Below, piece after piece: positions 26,151-40,400 of a DNA stretch of 64,000 nt. The position numbers and the translations under genes were made by a program. The notes under the pieces were generated by a model, which was given only the letters and a program-made list of their open reading frames with translations, was not told the DNA's origin and did not search any database. Within the stretch, counting starts at the first letter, position 1, and each line of letters starts with the position of its first letter. Source of the DNA: Strigops habroptila (Eukaryota; Chordata; Aves; Psittaciformes; Psittacidae); assembly GCF_004027225.2 (NCBI RefSeq), contig NC_044283.2, positions 38,012,207-38,076,206 on the forward strand, in the 5' to 3' direction.

Positions 26151-29100
26151 TGAAAGTCCATATAGATGACATTCTGGACTGAATTTCTTTTGGACAGATC
26201 AAACAGTAGCAAGAGACGTGAATGCATGGCTATGAACAGTTAAAGATGAAAGCATGGAATGAAATTGCTAAATCTTCTCATTTAACCACAACAGGATTAA
26301 ACGTAATGCTTGCTCATACAATAATAAGCATTTAGAGACAGACAAAAAAAACACCAACAAAATCAACAACCAAACTTGGCAGTGCCCAAGTGCAGTGTAA
26401 TATAAACAAACGCTGTAAATCAATCCACAGTAGCGAGATTCTTTTTTCTAGTAAAATGTTTTAATTTGGTAGGGGTTTTGTTAGATACCAAAACACTGAA
26501 TACAGTGAACTTACTAAAAATTTTGCATGCTTTCATACCTTAGAAATAAGGAAAGGATGAAAAGAAATACAATATTTACTTCCCAAACTCTGAGGATATG
26601 AATTGCAAGCACCAGCCTGTATAGAGAAGCCTATTTGAGATTAAAGCTGTGAAAACTTACTTTACAACTTGCTGACTGTTTGTAACTCCCACCTTTTAAA
26701 TGAACATCCTTCACAGTGGTAGGTGTGCTCCACCTATCCTTACAAAAAATAACAATTAAAACACTGGAGAAATTGGAATCAAGGTGCCCCATTTCTATAG
26801 TGAATGTCCCAGTGACAAAATAGAGTTACCCTTCTCCTTCCTACTTTTTATCTCACACTTTTCTTTCTGCAGTTTCTATAGGACAAACCAAAACAGGAGT
26901 AGTTAAGACAGCCATTCAGCACTCAGGTAGTCAGGATGCTCTTCCAGGAGGTAAACAACATGATTTCAAAATCTCTCCAACAGAACAGAACACCGGACCC
27001 CTGACTGTGTCTAAATACTCTAGCCACCTGGCAAAAGGAATCATGATCTTTCACTGGTTTTGTGAATACACTTCTTCCTTACTTTGGCTTTTCTAACAAA
27101 ACCAGGAAAGCATTCATTTTGAACAAAGTGTTTTGCTAAGAAGTGGGTGAGGAAAGTAAGGATCAAGCTGCTTTCACTACACCAAACAACAAAACGTATC
27201 TTGATTCTGTAGAAAATATTTGTTTCTTTCAATTTTCTGGTTCATCAGCCAAAACCGAGAAGTTATTTTTTGCTTCCTTTTCCATATCTTAGTCACCACA
27301 ACTTCTTGCAGCTGCATATTTTGACGCTTTGACAGAAACTTCCAGGTCAGCCCAATGGCCTAGGAATGACTTTTTTACTTGGAAGCACTGTCTAAGGCAT
27401 GGAGACACACAGCAGAATTTTAAAGGGGAACTCTGAGCTTGAGTCTGGGCTGTTTTCCCTTACTTTTTAGATCCTTGTGTGCCTAACAGGGAAAAAATCA
27501 TTCTGCAGTGCCTTGTTTCTTATATCAAAATGCTCATTGCTACCATCAAGGAATACTGGCCTTTTGATCTGATTCTCTGTAGAATTTTGTAATAATGTAA
27601 TAATAGGTAATAACCTATTATGGAGTTATACCTTAGGCACTGCCTTTAGCTCTTCCAAAAAGTGCAGCTGATCAGCTAGAATTTGCACAGCAACAGCAAT
27701 TTAAAAACAAGAAAACTGTGTTTCCTTCTGCATTCATGCAAATTTAAAGGCAAAATATATACCACATAAGGATGACTGCTTTTGACAGTGTATATTATAA
27801 GAAGTTTACACTTTAGTGTCTTAGATCAAATGCTGGATCTTTTCTTCAGTTTCTCCACATCAGCAAAGTAACATTCTGTATTCACATCAACCACACCTTC
27901 TGTGGTCACCATGGCCTTTTGTTCAGAACTGTCATGACAATGTGTCTGACTTCTTTGATATACAACATTTCAGTCCCTTTGGTTGTGGTCTAGGATGCTT
28001 TCAACTCAAAGCATATCTTCTAGCATCAGACATCTCCCAAAGAAACACACTCCTAACTTCCTTAGAGAGGGCCACTGCTTTCATTTTTGACATGTACATT
28101 ATGAATATTTTCTCAAGCAGCAAGAACTGTGTTTGCAATATTAGACAGTTTAGTTCCTGTTATTTTCTGTACAGTTCTGTGAGGTCTTGGAGGTTATCTG
28201 CCCTTTGTCCTAGCTTAGAGAATGTGCTTTTGTAAACAAGTAGATTTTGCTATAGAGGTAAAGCTGAAGTCAATTCAGCCTTTGGTTAAGAACATGGGTT
28301 ATATATAATTTTTAAATTCTCATCCATTGCATATTAAATATGAATTATTAACAAGTAATGTTAAGCTGTCAAAGTAGTGACTAAATTTGTATTAACAGAA
28401 AGTTTGAATTCCCTAAAGAATGTTTCACAAAATTAATTTTTTTAGTCCAAATCATTCCTTTGATTTATATAAGAACAGCATAAGCATGAAGAGTTTCAAA
28501 TATACCATTCAGGAGTGATTTTGTAGTTGTTTTTTACTGATAATTTGGTTTATTTAGGATTTCTATTTCCTGAACTTTTTTTTTTTATGGTTGTGGATGT
28601 TGTTTTCATTTTCACAATTAGAGGGTGGTGCATGAATTTGCTTTGACATGACAGCATGCAATTACATGATACAGTGCATACAATCATGTATATGATTGTG
28701 TCAAAACAGAAAAAGAGCTTCTAGGTTAAAAGAGTTAGAGGAACATACCTTTTTAGGCCATTTTCATGGTCCAATCCACAGGATTAAAAAGAAGCAGCAT
28801 ATGCTTAGCAAGATACAACCAAAAAGAATTCAACATGGGTTTTGTCGCAAAATTTAAAGGCTAATTTTGTCTGATGCAGATGCTGTCTTAAACACACATA
28901 GATATCAGAGATGCCTATCAGGTTTTTTTGGACTTTTTTCCCCTTGCATTGCTGCTTCCTGATGAAAGAAAGGAAGTAGCAACTGATGCATCAGTTTCGG
29001 CTCCTGAATGCACAGAACTGCCAATTTGCTACAAGACCAAATATGACTCACTTTGGGTTTTAAAGCGACATCAACCACCTGGAAAACAGGTCTACATACA

Positions 29101-31976
29101 TTTTGGGAAAGTTCTGATTTATCAGACTATGGGAAACCTGTCACTGAAGGCAGCAGCAGCAACAAAACATCTAATGTCTCTGTTCTTCCCAAGAAGAAAG
29201 CATAACTGTGGTCAGCATCCACACACATTACATGGCCAAGTCCATGGCTCCGGGGTGTTTGTAATCATATTTCTGCTGCTTTTGAAAAGACTTGCGAAAG
29301 TCTGTTCAGCCATGCTGCTGGAATGAGCTGACAAAATCATGAGAAGCAACAGTGTTATATTCAGACCGCTAACAGGAACAGTGCTTGCCTCCATTTCACC
29401 TGAAGTAACCTCCTGGGACATATTTTTCTGTGATTGTTTATAATTGTTTTATCATGTGTAATGTCCCCAACCTTTTGGGATCACAGCCAAAACATCTGCG
29501 CAGACATCTAATGGTCATTCTGTCATTCAGTAGTTTTGGGTTCAAAAGCTGACAGAATTTAACAATTACGAGTGCAGATGGTTACTACCAAGTAATATAC
29601 TACTTGATCTCCTAGTAGGGAACTCCTCTGGCTTAGTCATGTGAAAAAAATAAAACACAATAAACCCCAACATTCTTGTCGGAATTGAAAATAGACCACT
29701 GTTACAGAATCAATTGGTAATTTCTCGGAAATAGCCAACAACTCTTGAGACTTTGGATAAGTTATCTCAGGTGATCCTAGACTGATTAGAGATGCTACTC
29801 TTCCACATCATTAACATTCTCAAAGTGATGGGCTGTGCCTCAAGGTCAGTTTTGCTTAGGCTAATTCATATTTGCTGATTCTTGGGATTTGTGTTGCAAA
29901 ACTTCCAGATTAGCTTTTCCATTTAGCAAGATTCCAGACATAGAGGACTTCTCTCTGTCTCTCCCTCTAAGTACGAGTAAGAGGAATGCTGTCTGTGAAC
30001 AGCTTGTACTGCTGTTCCTAGAACCATGAACACAGCTTGTGGCTTTGGGAACTGTGAAGTTGCCAGATCAAACAGCAATATTGCGTCATCAGAGAAAGTC
30101 CTATTTCTTTCTTGAGACTAAGAAAATTAATAACTCCCAACCCTTTTGTTCATCATTCAAAAGGCATACTTTTTTATGCAATCAGCCTGCTCTTCTAGAG
30201 AATCCTTTTCAGTGACTGCTGCTTCTAGTTCTGATCCTCTGGGCAGTCCCTTCCCTGTAAACAGGCACAGTTTCAACTGGACAAACTTACAACTACAATA
30301 AGGGGCAGACTTCTAGTGTTATTTCTGTTTGCTACAGTGAACCATGTGTATCATCAGTGTGAACTCACACAATCAACAGACACATGCAATAGCATACAAC
30401 ATAAGTAGAACTTCCTGAAATAAAACCAGAATGAAATAGTAAAGCCACAATGGGCAATATATTTTTCAATTAGCTCGAGCATGCTACTGGAAATTTTACA
30501 GAAACCAATACAAATTATGTGGCTTCAGTTTACTAGCATTTTCTGTGGAAAAATGGCATTCATGAAAAATTTGGACCAGCATTGGTGAAAACTTCTTGCA
30601 ATGTGCAGAATAGATTCATAAAACCTTGGAGATCTGATCTTCAGACTATTCTGTGACTGCCTGAAAAAACTATTGTCTATTCAGGGAGTGATACAATAGT
30701 GTTAGCATTTAGGAACAAACATAGGAGCTAAAATCCTGCTAAAGACATGTAAGCCAATAGCTACTTGATTGTACTTGTGCAGTAAAAACTCTATATAACA
30801 ACTATTGGGATATAGACACCACAGTTAAATTCAATGCTAGTAATCAATCTACGAAGTAAACTGAAATAGGTAACAGACTCTCATGTGCCAGAGGCAACGT
30901 ATTTTTAAAATCTTCCATCTTCCAAATACAAATATATCTCCTTGGAGACATCCTGAGGTAATAATTCATTTCATACTCTGTAGCTGTAAACAGCCTGATA
31001 TGACAGACAAAATATTTAAATTATTTCTGATTTATCACCTTCTATTATTCTATGGCTAGGATGCCTTTAGCATGAGTTACTCTGAGGTGAGACATCACTA
31101 GACTTAATCTCAAATTACTTTGCAATGGATGGATAATTAATCATTTATGTGATTGCAAACATTTCATGCTACCATGAACTCATTAACTCCTTGTCTCCAC
31201 CTCTGCATATGTAAGACATACATATGTGCTCTGTCTCCTCAGCATAATTCATGTATCTCAGGATTGTTAAGACTGTCAATAGGATATGACAGTCTTTATG
31301 CCACAGAGAAACTCATTTACTTACAGGAAATATCCACTTGTTGCATTGGGGCAGACTGGAGTCTCAGGGTTATGTTCATGGTTACATTTTCACTGCTGCT
31401 CCACAAAATTTGGGTTTCTTGAATGCCCTATGTTATATCTGTCAATGGGTATCTAAAATACCTTAAAGCATCTAAAATTATGTGGATGCCTAGGACTAAG
31501 CAGCAGAATCCTTCCAATTATTGCCTCTACACTGAAGTAAAGGGTATATTACAGAGTAGAGTGCAGGTCAAAGACTTAGTTCAATCCTTGACCTTTTAGC
31601 AATAACTATTTTGATGCTTTCTGTCAAGAATTCTTAGGGAACAAAAGATAGCCATAATAGCCATTGATCAAAAGTCAGGACATTGGCCTTCTTTATGAGT
31701 ACATGTAGACAAAACCCAGGACATACTTTCTGTTGCCTCTGAACTAAAGGAAAAAAAAAAACAACCCAGTCATAAGAGGCAAATCTGCATTTTTGTTGAC
31801 TATTGTTTATTTGTCAGTGACTATACTAAAGACAATTAATAAACATACAAACTTCTTACAATTTGAATATGAAGTTGACTTTTTCTGACATGTCTGGATA
31901 GTCTAGTTTTTTAAACATCTGGGTATCATACACAGATCTAATTTTCTTTGGAAATTTGGAAGAAATAGATGTTTAA

Positions 31977-31998
31977 TTGCAACTTCCCTAAGTTGCAA
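31977..31998. repeat. Perfect 9-bp inverted repeat TTGCAACTT/AAGTTGCAA
   Basis: Arms 31977-31985 and 31990-31998 with a 4-base spacer. Each arm contains TTGCAA, a C/EBP-like half-site arrangement. Without other evidence it is only a palindrome. Confidence 0.8.
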
Positions 31999-32123
31999 CT
32001 TAGAGTCACAGGATACTCCATCTGTATTTCACCTTTATGACACACTAAACTGTACTAAACTGTGGTTACCACATACTGTTTATTTCCTTTTCTCTTTGTC
32101 TATCTCTTTCTCTCTAGTTCTGC

Positions 32124-32150
32124 TTTTTTTTTTTTTTTTGGGGGGGGGGG
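32124..32150. repeat. T16-G11 homopolymer junction
   Basis: Sixteen T followed directly by eleven G. A G11 run is rare in AT-rich DNA and can pair into quadruplex structures; its length is a likely site of sequencing error. Confidence 0.9.
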
Positions 32151-35100
32151 AGTGTTTGTTTGGTTTGGGTTTTTTTTATTCTGCATTAATTCTGACTCCA
32201 TGTGCCTTTCATAAATACAGCACTGAAAACTCATTTGGATTCTGTGACCCAAAAATGCTGTCTGATTTCAGAAAAACAAAGAGAACACTCATCTCAAATT
32301 AGGCTGACATTCAGCTGTATTTACTTTATTTTTTCTCCAAAAAAACACCTTTTTAAACACTAGTCACAACTAGTTAATATTGTGATAACTGACATCTCCT
32401 GCTAATACAACCTCTAGGTTAAATGAGCAATAAAAATCCCAAATAAGAATTCAATTGACTCATAATCTTTCTACTTTACTTCTGCGTCTATCCCTCTTAT
32501 TTCACTCTGTGCTCTTCCCGAAGACCATTTTAGCAATATCTAGATAAAATAATTAATCCCCAGCTATGACAAGATGTATTTTATTATTGGAGCTGATAAT
32601 GTCAGGATTTTTTTTATTCCCCACAGCAGGAGAAAGCAGCCTTTGCAAGGAATTGTTTAGTTTAGAATTTAAATGAATCATGTCGGTATATTTTTTAACT
32701 TACAAGCTTAACAACAAATAAAAGCCAGGAATACCTTACATAAGCCTGGCCGTTTCTGCAGCCACATAAAATTATCATTTAGGTTAAAATACCACACGCA
32801 TACCTCAGGAAGTACTTCTTAAAGTGCCCTAGTTTCAAAATAGGGGAAGTCCCCCATACCGAAACAGTATCACCATACAGTCTCACAGACTTGTGGTTAA
32901 GAAGGATACTTTCTAGGGAGATATGGATTTCAGTTAATTCATTCTATGAAATGTCTTGAAACACCTACCCCCATATTCTATTAGAATTAGGTTTGTTTCA
33001 AACAGCTACCAGTCTTAATCCTAAAGAGATGACATTCACTGAAAAGAGTGGAATCTTCTGCATTAGAGGAGTTTTTCTGCTAAAAATATAGCCCTTAACA
33101 CTGTTCAACAGGCCTTTTGAGAATCACAGTCTTGGATTTAGATGCTTAAACCATCTACAGATCCACTTTTGGCACTTTAATATTTTTGTGGATCTTGGCC
33201 TGAAACTCCCTGGGTCTTGATTTAAACTAGAATAATTCTAATATTAGTAGGAAATGTAGAGGTCTGCTACAGCTGTTACTACTACTACTACTTTTGACCA
33301 CTACACTATCTGCAGTTGGGCATGCTAAGAGTTACTGGTGATAGTAGTACTGTATCAGCTACCATGAGGAACTGCTTCCTCTCTTTCAACTAATGCTTGA
33401 AAGATGTAGGGCAAAAGGCTAGTATAGACATATCTCTGATTGTTTAGGCTGATTATTTGCTCTCAGAGCAATAGAAGGAAGCTATGCAATGAACTTGTGC
33501 AATAAATTAAAAGCGTTAAGCAAAGTGTTTTCCCGGTTACTAATATTTTCTCCAACTTTGCTGATTTCTCCAGCTCTCTCTCCCTTTTGAGTTTGCTACC
33601 ATGTCAGCTCTGCCTGATTAGTCATATACCTAAGTGAATCATCATGAAATAATTCATGTGTGTCTTAGCTTCATTGGATTACATTTAGTCATGCAATGTT
33701 TAATTTGTCTTGATTCCTAGATTCCTAGTGTATGATTCTGAATTTGCACAGTTACTCTACATTTTTGGACATCTTTGCTGGCTGTTGAGACATCTTGCCT
33801 TGAACTTTTTATGCTCCAGATGCCAGATGTGGTTAGTAACTTTGAGCTAGAGCCCAGAAACTAAAAAAAAGGCCAAAACAGATATGGAAAAAGAACCTAC
33901 AGCGGTGCCAAGATCCACCCTCGCTTTTCGTGTGTAAAAGGTACTTTAAAAACTTTGAGCAAACAAATGCTCCATCCACGCGTCCAATGCTGCAAAGGCT
34001 TATCTCAGAAAAATTACCAACAGGAAACCTGAAGGCTCCAGCCTAGCAGTATCATTTGCACTTACTAGCCACCTCTGGCTGAACGTACGGAGAGCTGAAT
34101 TTTGTGCCTTATATCTGGGAAGCCCTCATGTAACTGGCTTCAAGAGGACATATTTCTCCCCTACAGAAGACAGAGATAAAAAAAAGCAATAACCAAGTTT
34201 ACTTGTAAAAGCAAAAATTCTAGAAAATAAATCAGTATTCAGGAATAAACTATCCAATTATAAGATGCATTGTGCTATTCTTCTTTATGAAGAATACTCA
34301 TTCTTTTACATATTTCAGGTCAGTCATGAAAAGTATGCTAAAAATATTCTCTGCCTTATTATCGTAACTCTATAATTTGTGCAAATAACCCATTTATGAA
34401 AGTCTGTTCCAACCAGTGCTAGTATCTTTCTTTTTTCCCTATAAAATATTGGTTTTCTGTTGGTTTAAACCACATTATAAGCTCTGTGGTGGAATGGTCT
34501 TTAGTGTGTGTGATCATGATCATACCAGACTCTCAGTCCTTAGAAGCATCAGAGCCACAAAATAACTCAAGCTTGTCTGATATAAAAATTTACTTCTTCT
34601 GGTTTAAACAAGAATATTTCTTTTAAGGTATGGAATCAGAATAAGTTCATTAAAATGCACTTTGAGATAAATACATATGCTTTTCTTGCACTGAACTCTA
34701 TCAGCCCCACCTAATGTCACCTAAGCCAGGAAGAAAAACATAAACTCACTCAGTAAATATTGTTGCCCTTTTGCCAGGTTATACCAGTTTGGGGAGTTTG
34801 AAATGGACTAATTTATCTTTCAAATAGAAATTAGTGACATGGAGAACTAAACTATTTCCTAGGTATAGAAAGGCATGCAGGGTATGTATATTTGTACACA
34901 CACACAAAAATATATTTTGATTATTGAATGCATATTGATATAGAAAGAAAGACTGGAATATATCTAAATTAAGTGAAAAAAATCAAACATTCTTCAAAAA
35001 TAATCTGTTTTCTCTTGAAAAAATGTTCTGGAAAATGTGTGGAATAGATTTAGTTAACTTTGTAGACATTATAGTACTGCCATAATACCAAAAACATGAC

Positions 35101-35672
35101 TGTACTTGTTCTGAACAAAGTAATTAGAACAAAAGAGAATATATATGTATTGTAATTCATCCACATGTTGCTATCTCACTTTCCGTGATGGTGGTTTGGT
35201 GTTAATTAATCTACATTTGGTTGATCGTTTTTTGAACCCATGTAAAATTACCATGACATCCTATGGCAATGGATTCCACAGTCTAATTGCATTGTCCATC
35301 TTATAATGATTCCACCACCATTAACATTTGTCTTTTAAATAGCTAAATATTTCTTTGTAGTTTTAGACACAGGTGCTGAGAAGGGGTGCTGGAGCCAAAT
35401 GAACAAACACCCAAAGCACAGGGCTCAGCCCTATGTGATGCTTAGCCTTCTTACTCGGAAGCTCTAAGCAGCCCAGCAGAAAAGTTTCCCTTTCAGATCA
35501 CCCACCTCATTCTTTCCATGAACTGTATAGAAAGATTATGTATAGAATGCCTCACTTAAGTGATCTGAATCAACCAGCTGGGACTAGAAGCCTCATAACT
35601 TGGCATTGCTTCGCTTACTTGGAGGTGGCTGAACAACCATTCTGTATTTTGGTCATTAACCAAATACATGAG

Positions 35673-35692
35673 ATATATATATATATATATAT
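35673..35692. repeat. (AT)10 microsatellite
   Basis: Ten uninterrupted AT units in intergenic DNA. It creates an artificial Ile-Tyr run in overlapping open frames on both strands. Confidence 0.95.
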
Positions 35693-36978
35693 GCATAACA
35701 ATGCCAACTGTCATCCTGAGCCTGAGAAAAGTTCTGTTCATGTGGACTTCCTTAATTTCAGTGCTGGATTATGAATATCTTCAGATCACCAGAACACTTT
35801 AACTAAACTTTGTTGGAGACTTCTGCTGCAATACATTAAATTACCTTATAGATTTTGCTGTCTCAGCTGCTTAGAAATGGATTACATAGTTCTTTACACC
35901 TAGGCTGTGATTTACAAGCCAACACAAAATTTACCTCCAAAACTGGGAGGATGATATTTTTATCAAATCTATCCTGGTATATCTAATAAATTTTTGTACA
36001 GTACACACTTTATCTTGTGGGAGCTTCATAACTAAAGAGAAATAAAAAGCAATAACTGGAAAACACTAAAAATTATGGGGTGATTGAATCAATCATTTCA
36101 TTCATGGGAATGCAGTCTAGTAGTATTATCTTTATTTGCTCTACAGGCAGACAATCCGTCTAATAAGCCTTAAAAACCCCTGACTAGAATGGCTGAGAAC
36201 TTGAAGTTCAATTTTATGAAAAATTCTTACATTTCACAACTACTTTTATCACTGCAAAGGAATTTCAGGAAATTCCGCAGTTATTCATGGAATATGAAAT
36301 TGGAAATTCTGGGAAAAAAGGCTAGCAAATTTAAATATAATGAGAAATATCATATATAATAGAAACTACACGGAAGCATAACACAACTAATAGAACAGAA
36401 AAGCCTAAATAAACAATAACAGAACAAATTCAGAATTAAACACACTCATTTTGCCAAAAGAAATCTTAGCATTACCAACGAATTAAGAGCAGTCTTGTTC
36501 TAATAATTTTTTTTCATTTAAACTTGTCAGGATAATTGTGGTTGCATAAGAGATTTGGGCTTTCTTAATACCAAAATACATCTTAATACCAAAAAACATC
36601 CCTACTTACAGAGAATATTGACTTGAAATATGGTGTAGTACAGGGTGTAGAGAGGTGAAATGATCCACTCTGATTCACTTCACATTTACAAAAATATTTG
36701 GGCTGTCACCAGGACTCAATCTGGTCTTACATGGTTCACAGTTTTTTTGGTAGAGTGTTTCCTTATGTTCATTCTCATATTCTTATTCTGGCTTTTTAAT
36801 TTCTCAGTTTTCAGAATTTGTTTTTTTCACTTGTCTTTTGAAAAAACTAGTAAGTGATCCTTAATATCTCAAGCATTACGTTGTTATTCAGTAATGTTAC
36901 AGGGCATGAAATAATTCAAATGGGAGCAATATTTCCCTCTTAACTGATAAAGCATTTCACAAAATGCCTTTTTTTTGT

Positions 36979-37424
36979 GATCCAGAGGAGCACCACAAGG
37001 AGGATACCAGGGCTGGAGCACCTCCTATATGAATACAGGCAGAGCAAGTTGGGGCTGTTCAGCCTGGAGAACAGAAGGCTGTGCAGAGACCTCATAGCAG
37101 CTTTCCACTATCTGATGAGGTCCTACAAGGATGCTGGAGAGAGACTCTTCATCAGAGGCTGGAGTGATAGGACAAAGGGTAATGGGTTTAAACTTAAACA
37201 GGGGAAGTTCAGGTTAGACATAAGGAGGAAGTTCTTTACTGTGAGGGTGGTGAGGCACTGGAATGGGTTGCCCAGAGAAGCTGTGGCTGCCCTATCCCTG
37301 GCAGTGTTGGACAGAGCCTTGGGCGACATGGTCTAGTGTGAGGTGTCCCTGCCCATGGCAGGGGGGTTGGAACTAGACGATCTTAAGGTCCTTTCTAACC
37401 CTAACTATTCTATGATTCTATGAA
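36979..37424 (+). mobile_element. CR1 LINE, 3' end with the tail of its ORF2
   Basis: About 445 bases in sense orientation. The first 350 carry the C-terminal part of the CR1 reverse-transcriptase polyprotein, with motifs such as LGLFSLENRR, DRTKGNGFKL, RRKFFTVRVV and HWNGLPREA in order. The frame is open for 119 codons (36977-37336), so this copy is fairly well preserved, but it lacks endonuclease and polymerase domains and is dead. The 3' UTR follows, with GTCTAGTGTGAGGTGTCCCT and a terminal TATTCTATGATTCTATGA. It is not a host gene despite the open frame. Confidence 0.95.
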
Positions 37425-40400
37425 ATTTAGATTTTTTTATCTAATAGAATAATGCTAAGGTATTGACAATCACCATTCCAAGAAATGAAATTCATTCACA
37501 TAAGGATGAAGGTCAGATCCAGAAGAAGATGTCTGTATCTCAGTAGGTATGTATATGTTTCATTTCTATAGACCTGTTAACTCCATCAACAGTGGTACAT
37601 AAAAAATACAGGAGGAAAATTAGGTATCCCAATAAACAGTCTGCCTAGCTTAATACAAGATTGTTCAGCTCTTTCACTGTACACATCTAAATATGTTAAA
37701 AGACAGTAAGTAGGAAACAAGAAGAGGAAGGTATTTGCTTTGTCCCTGCCTTCATTTTGTATCTGGCCTAATGAAATTTCATTGTTGCCTGCCATGTATC
37801 ACAAGAATGCTAGAAGCACTTAAGCTCTAAAGCAGCTTAAAATTAGGTGGGTAAATGCCTTTCAGAAAATAAAGTTGTGGATTTGAACCTTCCCCTCTCC
37901 CTGACAGGAAAAAGAAAAGAATCACAGACTAGGCAAATATTTTGACATGGAATTATTTTGAAGAGTAGAAGTTGCACAACAACATCATCTAGTGAGAGAT
38001 GCATTGCCATAGTATTATGTACAAAGGCCAAATACGATCTATGCCCACTGCTCACGACGCAGCATATAGGACTGGTCAGGAGACCAGAAGATTTTATGCA
38101 TGTACTAGACAAAGATTAATGCACAGTTTACACATTAACACTGTCGGTCAGACAGTTTTCCTGGTAAAAACAAAAACATCCAAAGGGTGCTACAGCTGAG
38201 CACCTGCTTGAAAACTACTGAAGTCCTTTTGCAGATGTAGCTCTGTATGACATGGCCAAAGTACATGAGGCATGCAGCCGAGGGAGCAATACAATAACTC
38301 TCTGTGTTTAAATCTACAAAAGGCCACAAGAATGAGGAATTCTTTTTAATCATCTTATCCTATGTACACTATTTGATTATACCAGATATCATATTTAATC
38401 CATATAAACATAACTAGCAAAGTCCTTTACCTGTTCACGTATTTTCACCTTCTCCAAGGCAACCACTGCTTCATATTGTCAGTGTTGATATATTCCTTAC
38501 TTCATCCCACGATCAAAAGAAATGTGGTTGGGTTTAAATGGAATATCCCTGTGTTAAACTAATTTTCATTCCAATGTCTTTATGTACATTAGTCTCTTTT
38601 TTTTTAATTTTAATCCTCAATGTTCTAGTGCACTTTTGCACATGCAGTTTTAGCACTAAACATCATCTTCAGAATGTTAAATTAAAGGAAAGGTTTGAGA
38701 AATTAAATACTATTACATCATGCATTTTATCCCCAAAAGACAGTTTACCGATTTTTTGTTCTCATACCTGAGTTTTGTAAAGTATTAACCAAAGTAAAAT
38801 ATTAACCAAAACAAGAGAACTGGAAAATAAAAAATAATTATCAATGCTGTATTTGAAAATTAAACATTTTTATCAGATTAAATAAATATGAAAATTGAGT
38901 TAGTTGTCTTAAAACACACAAGATGTTATTTTTATTGACAGATATATTTATATACTATCTTTTTGCACAGCTGCTTAAGCATGGAATGACTTAGTGTTGG
39001 GGATCAGAGGGAGGAATGAACAGGAAAGTGGAGCAGAAAAAGTGAAAGAATCATGAATTGTTCCAAAACAATGGAACAATGTAGACCATGAAGCTTCCAA
39101 GGCTTCCCTTCCCTTCTTGTGGAACTCCATGGCAGGCCAGAGGTAATTCAAACTTCTGACTACTGTTCAACAGGCTTAACCAGACAAATCTTAGTAGTCT
39201 CCATTCTTACTTTATTTGTCTTTACATGAAGTTTTCCAACTTAAGGAAAACATATGATATGAAAATTTCTTACTTTAGACCTGATAGAATTATGAAGAAT
39301 TTTAAGTGGACTAATTGTAATAACATGAGACCACTTCTTAGAATGTGCTACCAATCTTGTTTATATTTACCCACATAATGATTTCTAAGCAAATGTTTTA
39401 TGTTCTCTTTCATGAAGATCTATAATTTTGAAAGTTAAAAATAAAATAATTTTTTAAAACCACTATATTTTAAAAGAAAAAACCAGTTTGTACACTGCAG
39501 TGATTTCAGTGCACAAAAAGTTTTTTGGAAATCTCTCTTATTGTCCCCAGTTTATAGATATACATGACCTTAATCTTTTTATACCATTCTTTTTATGAAT
39601 GTGCATATATGAGATGAAGTAAGGTTAAACTATTTTTGCTGCCAGCTGCTGTCTGATTTACCTCAAGATGGAATTAATCCAATAATTGTTGAGTTTTTAT
39701 TAATTCTGTCCTGTAACTACTAATTGGAAAATATGGAAACCTTAAGAACAGTGCATACTTTTCAGTAAGAAACTGTCTGACTCAGCTTCTAGAGAAGTGC
39801 AGAGTATGCGTCAGAGACATCTCTGGACAATACACACATTGCAAATCAAAGCAACTTCCTAAGTGAGGAAGCCTCATATGGAGTTTTTATGTAATCCAGC
39901 ATACCTCGGTATTAGTGGGGATCTTTACCATTGTAATCAATTACTTTTCTAGTTTGAAGTAAGTGCATTGCTCTGTTGAGCACCTTTTAGTTGCTATGAT
40001 ACATGTTCAAAAGTTCCTCGTACATTTGTGTTCAGTAAAAGCCATTTTCTGAAAAACGTGGCAAAGTGATCTGCTTTCCTTCTTTGTTTCTACAGTGTTC
40101 CCAGGTTTCTCTGCAAATGTAAATGCATAATGTTACATTAATGGGCTGTAGATCCTAATGTATTTTACAATAATTCTCTATTAGGTTTTCTGCATTGTCA
40201 TTTAAAATGACATATGGTGACCTCATTGAATACCTAAATATGCTGTCATATTTGATGTGGCTGTGGATTCTGTTTTTATATGATTTCTGAAATGTCTTGG
40301 AAGACTTATTTATATGACTTTACATAAAAATTTTTGCAATTCAACAACTATGTCAGAAGGTTTCAAGTTTTATAACATAGTCAAAGATGTATTTTCTCCA

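Larger units (their letters stand above)
26151..36978. other. Intergenic, no gene seen
   Basis: About 10.8 kb of AT-rich DNA with simple repeats only. The 132-codon frame at 28928-29326 encodes a peptide with a hydrophobic C-terminal patch but no family resemblance. I regard it as chance. Confidence 0.65.

Noticed and set aside
28641..28705. Nested inverted repeat around ATACAATCATGTATATGATTGTG
   Set aside because: Only an 8-bp perfect stem; the outer pairing has too many gaps to call a miRNA or MITE.
28928..29326. 132-codon intergenic frame
   Set aside because: No motif or family resemblance. Its length is within what chance gives in 64 kb read in six frames.
36977..37336. 119-codon open frame with basic, protein-like sequence
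   Set aside because: It is the preserved tail of CR1 ORF2; the flanking CR1 3' UTR and octamer end follow immediately.
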